Source: Pseudomonas sp. UBA4194 (GTDB lineage Bacteria > Pseudomonadota > Gammaproteobacteria > Pseudomonadales > Pseudomonadaceae). Taken from it: 6,442 bases of DNA. Shown in pieces: positions 1-5,076 of this stretch (positions are counted from its first letter, which is position 1; every line of letters starts with the position of its first letter). Location of the stretch: contig NZ_DFUE01000080.1 of assembly GCF_002379585.1 (NCBI RefSeq), positions 56,951 to 63,392 on the forward strand, read 5' to 3'. Under the pieces are notes generated by a model that saw only the letters and a list, made by a program, of their open reading frames with translations, was not told the DNA's origin and made no database searches. Position numbers and translations under genes: made by a program.

Positions 1-92
1 GGTTGGGGTGAGGGGACCCTCCACCACCGACGCAAAAGCCCAACGCATTACCTGCCGTCCACCCCCATCAATACAAAACAAACCACTTCGGC

Positions 93-121
93 GCGGGCCT
101 TTTAAGGCCGCTTCGTTCTTT
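93..121 (+). terminator. Possible weak intrinsic terminator of an upstream, off-window gene
   Basis: GGCCT (96-100) and AGGCC (105-109) form a short stem with loop TTTA. It can be extended by GC/GC pairs (93-94 with 110-111) if G95 bulges out. The stem is followed by the T-rich stretch TTCGTTCTTT (112-121). This is compatible with the end of a transcription unit starting before the window, but the stem is short and the T-tract is interrupted. Neither + strand frame that stays open through the first hundred bases gives a recognisable protein tail, so I see no gene end here. Confidence 0.3.
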
Positions 122-172
122 GGCTTGTCGGTACATTAAACCCTGAGGGTCGCCCTGACCGACCGACAACAA

Positions 173-202
173 GCTGCCTGCGCCGCTCCAGCGGCCCGCA
201 GC
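173..202 (+). promoter_or_regulatory. Foldback in the 5' leader, directly upstream of the first permease's ribosome binding site
   Basis: The outer arms GCTGC (173-177) and GCAGC (198-202) are fully complementary. The inner arms GCCGC (182-186) and GCGGC (191-195) close a TCCA loop, with a small asymmetric internal loop between the two stems. The structure ends three bases before the GAGGG Shine-Dalgarno (206-210). It could affect translation initiation or mRNA stability of the permease operon. The inner stem resembles part of a REP palindrome, so it could also be a decayed repeat. No regulator or ligand can be inferred. Confidence 0.4.
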
Positions 203-205
203 CGT

Positions 206-210
206 GAGGG
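206..210 (+). promoter_or_regulatory. Shine-Dalgarno that fixes the first permease start at 219
   Basis: GAGGG sits eight bases before ATG 219. An in-frame GTG at 204 would itself overlap this site and has no purine-rich site at the right distance, so ATG 219 is the better start. Confidence 0.75.
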
Positions 211-218
211 ATCGTTCC

Positions 219-1139
219 ATGTCCAACGCTTATCTCGCCAAATCCATGCCCGACGCCCACCGTGAGCCACCGGCCAGCAATGCCGATGCCCTGGCTCGCG
301 AAGAGCGCAAGGAAAACACCTCGATGTTGCTGCTGCTCGCCCCCGCGCTGTTCATGGTGGTGGTGCTGCTGATCTTGCCCATGTGCTGGCTGGCCTTTCA
401 GTCGGTGCAAACCGAGGAAGGCTTCTCGCTGGCCAACTACGCGCGCATCTTCGAGGAACGCATCTACTGGGACACCTTCTACCTGACCTTCAAGATCAGC
501 CTGATCGTGACCCTGCTGTCCATCGTCATGGGCTTTCCCATCGCCTACGCCGCGTCGCGGCTGCACGGCTTCTGGGCCAACCTGATCCTGATCTGCGTGA
601 TCCTGCCGTTCTGGACCAGCGTACTGGTGCGCTCCTACGCCTGGCTGGTGTTGCTGCAACGCCGCGGTGTGGTCAACCAGACCCTGATGGACATGGGCAT
701 CATCGATCAACCCCTGAACATGATGCACAACACCACCGGCACGGTGATCGGCACTCTGCACGTGATGCTGCCGTTCATGGTGCTGCCGCTGTACTCGGTG
801 ATGAAGAAAATTCCGCAAGACCTGATGCAAGCCTCCGAAAGCCTGGGTGCCAAGCCGTTCTACACCTTCCGCCGGGTGTTCCTGCCCATGGCTGCGCCGG
901 GCGTGATGGCCGGTTCGATCCTGGTGTTCGTGATCTGCCTGGGCTTCTTCATCACCCCTGAACTGCTGGGCGGGGGCCGTACCATCCTGGTGTCGATGCT
1001 GGTGCAGCGCAATGTCGAGCTCTACCACGCCTGGGGCGCGGCCAGCGCCGTGGGCCTGGTGCTGCTGTTCGTGGTGTTCCTGATCTTCTGGGGCATCAAC
1101 CGCTTCATCCCCATCGAACGCATTCTGGGAGCGCGCTGA
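219..1139 (+). CDS. ABC transporter permease, PotB/PotH-like (polyamine/omega-amino-acid class)
   Basis: This 306-residue inner-membrane protein is one of the two permease halves of a type I ABC importer. After a charged, cytoplasmic N-terminal stretch (residues 1-35) there are six hydrophobic segments at about 36-58, 92-116, 119-145, 173-194, 228-247 and 274-296. The cytoplasmic coupling loop (EAA-type motif) is at 204-223, with SLGA at 208-211 and a closing FLP at 221-223; this loop docks on the ATPase. Length and topology fit the PotB/PotH family. The stop codon overlaps the ATG of the next gene by one base (TGATG), which indicates translational coupling. The matching ATPase is encoded at 3739. 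Substrate cannot be read from a permease alone; GABA, 5-aminovalerate or a polyamine is inferred from the enzyme genes nearby. Family assignment is secure, the substrate is not. Confidence 0.93.
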   Translation: MSNAYLAKSMPDAHREPPASNADALAREERKENTSMLLLLAPALFMVVVLLILPMCWLAFQSVQTEEGFSLANYARIFEERIYWDTFYLTFKISLIVTLLSIVMGFPIAYAASRLHGFWANLILICVILPFWTSVLVRSYAWLVLLQRRGVVNQTLMDMGIIDQPLNMMHNTTGTVIGTLHVMLPFMVLPLYSVMKKIPQDLMQASESLGAKPFYTFRRVFLPMAAPGVMAGSILVFVICLGFFITPELLGGGRTILVSMLVQRNVELYHAWGAASAVGLVLLFVVFLIFWGINRFIPIERILGAR

Positions 1140-1936
1140 TGAAGACCCTCGCCAACCTGCGGCAGATTCGTCTGTCGCACCTGCTGTTCACCGTGGTGGT
1201 GGCGGCCATTCTGTTGTACCTGATCATCCCGGTGCTGATCGTGGTGCCGATGTCGTTCTCCGAGGCGCGTTTCCTGCAGTTCCCGCCCAAGGAGTGGTCG
1301 CTGCGTTGGTACGAGGCGTTTTTCCAGAGTGCCGAATGGATGTCGGCGGCACGGGTGAGCCTGATCACGGCCGTGGTGACGACGGCGGTGAGCCTGCCGA
1401 TCGGCATGGCCGCCGCCTACGCCATCAACAACTCCAGCCTGAAGGTGATCCGCACCCTGCAGATCGTGCTGCTGTTGCCCATGATGGTGCCGATCATCCT
1501 GATCGCCGCCGGGGTGTTCTTCGTCTATGCCCGCGTCGGGTTGATCAGTTCGCTCACCGGGCTGGTGCTGGCGCACATCATGCTGGCCCTGCCCTACGTG
1601 ATCATCGCCCTGCTCGCCGGGCTGCGTAACTTCGACATGTCGCAAGAGATGGTGGCTCGCAGCCTGGGCATGAACCGCTTCCGTGCGTTCATGGCCGTGA
1701 CCCTGCCGCAGATCAAGCCCAGCGTGGTCTCGGCAACGTTGTTCGCGTTCATCACCTCGCTGGATGAAACGGTGGTGGCGCTGTTCATTTCCGGTGGCGA
1801 CAACCAGACCCTGACCAAGCGCATGTTCACCGCGCTGCGCGACGAGATCGATCCGACCATCGCCGCCATCAGTTCGATATTGATTCTTGCGTCGTTGATT
1901 CTGGTGGTAGTGGCAGGGCGCAACAAGCAGGGGTGA
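1139..1936 (+). CDS. ABC transporter permease, PotC/PotI-like (second permease subunit)
   Basis: This 265-residue inner-membrane protein is the second permease half and is expected to form a heterodimer with the product of the preceding gene. Hydrophobic segments lie at about 14-38, 72-95, 103-130, 138-161, 194-218 and 240-260. The EAA-type loop is at 170-190, with EMVARSLG at 170-177 and TLP at 188-190, as in PotC and PotI. The shorter length and short N-terminus are typical of the PotC side of the pair. Translation probably starts at ATG 1139, with GGGAG at 1127-1131 placed seven bases upstream inside the end of the previous gene. The one-base overlap makes these two genes a clear operon pair. 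A 251-base gap with a REP element follows, so transcripts may end or be trimmed there. Confidence 0.93.
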   Translation: MKTLANLRQIRLSHLLFTVVVAAILLYLIIPVLIVVPMSFSEARFLQFPPKEWSLRWYEAFFQSAEWMSAARVSLITAVVTTAVSLPIGMAAAYAINNSSLKVIRTLQIVLLLPMMVPIILIAAGVFFVYARVGLISSLTGLVLAHIMLALPYVIIALLAGLRNFDMSQEMVARSLGMNRFRAFMAVTLPQIKPSVVSATLFAFITSLDETVVALFISGGDNQTLTKRMFTALRDEIDPTIAAISSILILASLILVVVAGRNKQG

Positions 1937-2006
1937 TTGTTGCTGCTTTTAGCCCCCTCTCCCTCAAGCCCAACCCCCAACAGGGGATCGCCAGTGCGGC
2001 GAGTAT

Positions 2007-2042
2007 CCCTGTGGGAGCGGGCTCTGCCCGCGATGAGGCCGG
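2007..2042 (-). repeat. Pseudomonas REP element between the permeases and gabD
   Basis: The + strand shows a GTGGGAGCGGGC half followed by TCT and GCCCGCGATGAGGCCGG. GCGGGC (2017-2022) and GCCCGC (2026-2031) form a perfect stem. Read on the - strand it follows the known Pseudomonas REP layout (CCGG, a spacer, then the palindrome, then CCCACAGG). Just upstream is an imperfect stem (GGGAT 1984-1988, CGCC 1989-1992 with GGCG 1998-2001, ATCCC 2005-2009). The remainder of the 251-base gap (1937-2187) shows no gene. A TTTTT run at 2143-2147 has no convincing stem before it, and I could not identify a reliable promoter for gabD. Confidence 0.8.
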
Positions 2043-2187
2043 CACTGACACCCCCCCCAGCACAGCCTGCCGCCACCCCACTGCAATTCGGCATGCACAC
2101 CCCGCTGCGTGGCCCATCTCGGCATCGCCCACTGCGCGGACATTTTTACACTAGGTCCATCGTTCGGACTGCAAAGGCACCCTGATC

Positions 2188-3648
2188 ATGTTGAACAAGC
2201 AACTGCATGACCCTTCCCTGCTCGTCGAGCGCGCCTACGCCAATGGCCAGTGGATCACTGCCGATGACGGCGCCACCCTGGCCGTGACCAATCCTGCCGA
2301 CGGCAGCGTGATCGCCCACGTGCCCGCCTTGCAGGCGGCCGAAACCCGGCGTGCCATCGCCGCCGCCGAGGCCTGTTTCGCCACCTGGCGCGAAGTGCCT
2401 GCCGCCGAGCGCGCCAAGCTGCTGGAAAAATGGTACCAACTGATCATGGATAACCAGGAAGACCTGGCCCTGATCATGACGGCCGAACAAGGCAAGCCCC
2501 TGGCCGAGTCCCGTGGTGAAATCGCCTACGGCGCCAGCTTCGTCAAATGGTTCGCCGAGGAAGCACGGCGCATCTATGGCGACACCATTCCTTCGCCCGT
2601 AGCGGACCGTCGCATCATCGTGCTCAAGCAGCCCATCGGCGTGGTGGCGGCGATCACGCCATGGAACTTCCCCAACGCCATGATCACCCGCAAGTGCGCG
2701 CCGGCCCTGGCCGCAGGCTGCCCGGTGCTGGTCAAGCCATCGGAAATGACACCCCTCTCAGCCCTGGCGCTGGCAGTACTGGCCGAGCGCGCGGGCATTC
2801 CTGCCGGTGTGTTCAACGTGCTGACGGGGATGCCTGCGGGTGTCGGCGGCGAGATGACCAGCAACCCTGCGGTGCGCAAGCTGTCGTTCACCGGTTCGAC
2901 CCGGGTCGGCCAACTGCTGATGAGCCAGTGCGCGTCCACCATCAAGCGTCTGAGCCTGGAACTTGGCGGCAATGCACCTTTCATCGTGTTCGACGACGCC
3001 GACCTGGACCTGGCCATTGCCGGGGTGATGCAGAGCAAGTTCCGCAACGCTGGGCAGACCTGCGTATGCGCCAACCGCATTCTGGTGCAGGACGGCATCT
3101 ACGCCCGCTTCGCCGAGCGTTTGAAGGCGGCCGTGGCCGAGCTGAAGGTGGGTGATGGCCTGGGCGAGGGCGTGACCATCGGCCCGCTGATCAATGCCGC
3201 GGCGGTGGACAAGGTGGCGCGTCATATCGGCGACGCCGTGGAGAAAGGCGCCAGCGTGGCCATCGGCGGGCTGCCCGGTGGCGACGGGCTGTACGCCCAG
3301 CCTACCGTGCTGCTGGAGGCCAACGCCGACATGCTGCTGGCGAGCGAAGAAACCTTCGGGCCGGTGGCGCCGCTGTTCCGTTTCCACACCGAAGACGAAG
3401 CCCTGACGCTGGCCAACGCCACCCCCTATGGCCTGGGTGCGTATTACTTCACCCAGGACATGCGCCGCGCCTGGCGCGTGGGCGAGCGCCTGGAGTTCGG
3501 CATGGTCGGCTTGAACACCGGGATCATTTCCATGGAAGTGGCGCCATTCGGCGGCATGAAGCAATCGGGCACCGGCCGTGAAGGTTCCAAGTACGGCCTG
3601 GACGAATTCCTCGAAGTAAAAGCCTGGCACATCGGCGGCCTCAACTAA
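2188..3648 (+). CDS. gabD: Succinate-semialdehyde dehydrogenase (GabD family), probably NAD-preferring
   Basis: This 486-residue cytoplasmic aldehyde dehydrogenase is close to E. coli GabD along its whole length. It oxidises succinate semialdehyde (or a homologue such as glutarate semialdehyde) to the dicarboxylic acid. Visible catalytic residues are N160 in TPWNFP, E258 in LELGGNAP and nucleophile C292 in GQTCVCANR, with second cysteine C294 in the usual redox-switch position. R168 (ITRK) and R286 (KFRN) match the arginines that bind the substrate carboxylate in the family. At the cofactor site K183 is followed by P184, S185, E186; E. coli GabD has KPAS here, and Glu at the last position is typical of NAD-dependent enzymes. 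The ATG is preceded by AAAGG (2173-2177) at a ten-base spacing, a moderate site. The gene lies between the transporter permeases and ATPase, tying uptake to degradation. A 5-aminovalerate-pathway role (DavD-like) is the main alternative. Confidence 0.94.
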   Translation: MLNKQLHDPSLLVERAYANGQWITADDGATLAVTNPADGSVIAHVPALQAAETRRAIAAAEACFATWREVPAAERAKLLEKWYQLIMDNQEDLALIMTAEQGKPLAESRGEIAYGASFVKWFAEEARRIYGDTIPSPVADRRIIVLKQPIGVVAAITPWNFPNAMITRKCAPALAAGCPVLVKPSEMTPLSALALAVLAERAGIPAGVFNVLTGMPAGVGGEMTSNPAVRKLSFTGSTRVGQLLMSQCASTIKRLSLELGGNAPFIVFDDADLDLAIAGVMQSKFRNAGQTCVCANRILVQDGIYARFAERLKAAVAELKVGDGLGEGVTIGPLINAAAVDKVARHIGDAVEKGASVAIGGLPGGDGLYAQPTVLLEANADMLLASEETFGPVAPLFRFHTEDEALTLANATPYGLGAYYFTQDMRRAWRVGERLEFGMVGLNTGIISMEVAPFGGMKQSGTGREGSKYGLDEFLEVKAWHIGGLN

Positions 3649-3683
3649 CCGTAAGCGGCCACCTCGCCCATCGGACATACACG

Positions 3684-3717
3684 CCGGGGCTGACGCGGCT
3701 TACGCCGCTGCTACATT
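3684..3717 (+). repeat. Degenerate REP element directly upstream of the ATPase gene
   Basis: CCGG (3684-3687) followed by GCGGC (3695-3699), loop TTAC, GCCGC (3704-3708) and TGCTAC aligns with the intact REP at 6381-6415, with a few changes and one loop base missing. The stem is perfect over five pairs. CGTAAGC (3650-3656), right after the gabD stop, is also complementary to GCTTACG (3698-3704), so two alternative pairings are possible. The element ends about 20 bases before the ATPase start. Confidence 0.55.
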
Positions 3718-3719
3718 AT
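3690..3719 (+). promoter_or_regulatory. Weak sigma-70 promoter candidate for the ATPase gene
   Basis: CTGACG (3690-3695, four of six to TTGACA) and CATTAT (3714-3719, four of six to TATAAT) are 18 bases apart; TACATT (3712-3717) at 16 bases is an alternative. The AT-rich stretch after the hairpin is unusual for this region. The stem-loop of the degenerate REP lies in the spacer. Matches of this quality occur by chance, and simple read-through from gabD is equally possible. Confidence 0.22.
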
Positions 3720-3738
3720 TTATTCTGGAGCATCGCAG

Positions 3739-4827
3739 ATGAATTTCACTGAAGGTTTCGAATCGGTCAGCGTCAACCAGGTCAGCAAGCACTACGGCAG
3801 CCTCAAGGCGTTGAACAACGTCAACCTCAAGGTCGAAGCCGGCGAGTTCATGTCGTTGCTGGGCCCATCGGGTTCTGGCAAGACCACCCTGCTGAGTATT
3901 CTGGGCGGCTTCATTCGCGTCAGCTCGGGCAATATCCTGTTCGGCGAGCGCGACGTCACCCTGATGCCACCGCACAAGCGTGAAATCGGTGTGGTGTTCC
4001 AGAATTACGCGCTGTTCCCGCACATGACCGTCGGCGAGAACGTGGCCTTTCCGTTGCGCGCCCGTGGCGAGAACGCGGCCAAGAGCCGCGACCGGGTCAA
4101 GCAGGCGCTGGCAACGGTAGAGCTGACCGGTTACGAGAACCGCTCCATCGCGGCCCTGTCCGGCGGCCAGCGCCAGCGTGTGGCCCTGGCGCGCGCGATC
4201 GTCTTCGAGCCCAAGCTGATCCTGATGGACGAGCCGCTGTCGGCGCTCGACAAACAGCTGCGCGAGACCATGCAGATCGAACTGCGTGCCCTGCACAAGC
4301 GCCTCGGCGCGACCATGATCTACGTCACCCACGACCAACGCGAAGCCCTGACCATGAGCGACCGCATCGCCATCATGCGCGGCGGGCAGTTGGTGCAGGT
4401 GGATACGCCGCGCCGCCTGCACGACCACCCCTCGGACGACTTCGTGGCCAGCTTCATCGGCGAAAGCACCCTGGTGCCGTTGCAGCGCGATGCGGCCAAT
4501 GGCCTGAGCCTGGGCAGCACAGCGTTGCGCACCACGCGGCCGGTGCCGGCGTCGGGTGATGTGTTCCTGGCCCTGCAATCGGAGAAACTGCTGCTGGACA
4601 ACGACAGCGCCGGGCCGGAGTGGAATCGCCTGCGCGGTCGTGTGGCGGACATCGTGTTCCAGGGGGAAAGCCTGAAGGTGTTCGTGGACCTGGACGGCGG
4701 CCCGACCGTGAGCCTGCGCCAGCCCAGCCATCACGAAGGCAACCTGAGACTGCCCCCGATCGGCTCGCCGATGCTGATGCGCCTGCACCCCGAAGACACC
4801 ATCGTGGTGCCACGCGCCGGGGCTTGA
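3739..4827 (+). CDS. ABC transporter ATP-binding protein, PotA-like
   Basis: This 362-residue cytoplasmic ATPase would power the importer formed with the two permeases encoded at 219-1936. Walker A is GPSGSGKT (42-49), the Q-loop glutamine is Q88 in FQNYALFPH, the signature is LSGGQ (140-144), Walker B is LILMDEP (160-166) with catalytic E165, the D-loop is SALD (168-171) and the switch histidine is H198 in VTHDQ. After about residue 240 comes a C-terminal beta-rich region (roughly 285-357) in the position of the TOBE domain of PotA/MalK-type ATPases. Length is normal for PotA relatives and all catalytic residues are present. The start at ATG 3739 follows GGAG (3727-3730) at eight bases. It is separated from its permease genes by gabD, an uncommon order. 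The class is secure; the imported compound is inferred only from the enzyme neighbours. Confidence 0.94.
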   Translation: MNFTEGFESVSVNQVSKHYGSLKALNNVNLKVEAGEFMSLLGPSGSGKTTLLSILGGFIRVSSGNILFGERDVTLMPPHKREIGVVFQNYALFPHMTVGENVAFPLRARGENAAKSRDRVKQALATVELTGYENRSIAALSGGQRQRVALARAIVFEPKLILMDEPLSALDKQLRETMQIELRALHKRLGATMIYVTHDQREALTMSDRIAIMRGGQLVQVDTPRRLHDHPSDDFVASFIGESTLVPLQRDAANGLSLGSTALRTTRPVPASGDVFLALQSEKLLLDNDSAGPEWNRLRGRVADIVFQGESLKVFVDLDGGPTVSLRQPSHHEGNLRLPPIGSPMLMRLHPEDTIVVPRAGA

Positions 4828-4836
4828 GGGTGTATC

Positions 4837-4908
4837 GGCTGGCGCCGCGCCCACAGGCATCGCAGCGATGCCCTGCAGGCGCGGCGTAAAGCCGCGAAGG
4901 CGCCAGCC
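4837..4908. repeat. REP-derived foldback downstream of the ATPase gene
   Basis: A perfect ten-base inverted repeat (GGCTGGCGCC 4837-4846 and GGCGCCAGCC 4899-4908) encloses two smaller hairpins. GGCATCGC (4856-4863) pairs with GCGATGCC (4865-4872), in practice with a loop of about five bases. CGCGGC (4880-4885) pairs with GCCGCG (4891-4896) around loop GTAAA. The right half (4871-4906) matches a - strand REP; the left half, with its CCACAGG end, looks like a truncated + strand REP, so this is an inverted REP pair. It starts ten bases after the ATPase stop and could block 3' decay of the mRNA or slow transcription; no T-tract follows, so a standard intrinsic terminator is unlikely. Confidence 0.7.
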
Positions 4909-4977
4909 CTGCCCCACCCCCGCCCCAAAAAAAACCCAGACAACCGAATCTACCGCCCTACCCCCTCAAAACAGCCG

Positions 4978-5042
4978 ATCACAACAGCACAGCCACCAAC
5001 TTCAGTGCTTGTGATTTCGCCCAATCCTTATCCTGATCACAT
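4978..5042. promoter_or_regulatory. Three ATCACA-type half-sites in the gabT leader, possible operator
   Basis: ATCACAA (4978-4984) is matched by its exact reverse complement TTGTGAT (5009-5015), and a near copy ATCACAT lies at 5036-5042. GATCACAACA (4977-4986) and GATCACATCA (5035-5044) also match in nine of ten bases. The sites lie between the REP foldback and the gabT start, where an operator would be expected. No regulator gene is in the window and no known motif is recognised. Most of the rest of this 249-base gap is C/A-rich, including an A8 run at 4927-4934, with no gene seen. Confidence 0.2.
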
Positions 5043-5066
5043 CACCCCGCCATGCTCGGCGCTCAC

Positions 5067-5070
5067 GGAG
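5067..5070 (+). promoter_or_regulatory. Shine-Dalgarno that fixes the aminotransferase start at 5077
   Basis: GGAG lies six bases before ATG 5077. The reading frame is open upstream to 5005, but that extension has no suitable site and its residues do not resemble the family, whose members start close to the position chosen here. Confidence 0.8.
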
Positions 5071-5076
5071 ATCGAG

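Noticed and set aside
102..1028. Long open frame on the - strand (308 codons) opposite the first permease
   Set aside because: It has a His/Gln-rich, low-complexity composition typical of the antisense of a GC-rich gene, no family likeness, and lies opposite a clear permease gene.
2143..2170. Intrinsic terminator or operator before gabD (TTTTT run and GTCC-N7-GGAC)
   Set aside because: No stable stem precedes the T-run, and the inverted repeat has only four paired bases.
1933..2185. Short + strand open frames of 73 and 82 codons in the gap before gabD
   Set aside because: They run through the REP element, are rich in Pro, Ala and Arg, and lack a good Shine-Dalgarno; they look like chance open frames.
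2758..3678. Open frame on the - strand (306 codons) opposite gabD
   Set aside because: Same antisense shadow pattern, and the + strand GabD is supported over its full length.
3700..4917. Long open frame on the - strand (405 codons) covering the ATPase gene
   Set aside because: All ATPase motifs are on the + strand; the antisense product is rich in His, Gln, Arg and Ala with no recognisable domain.
5005..5076. N-terminal extension of the aminotransferase to an upstream start at 5005
   Set aside because: The added 24 residues do not resemble the family, and GGAG six bases before ATG 5077 supports the shorter form.
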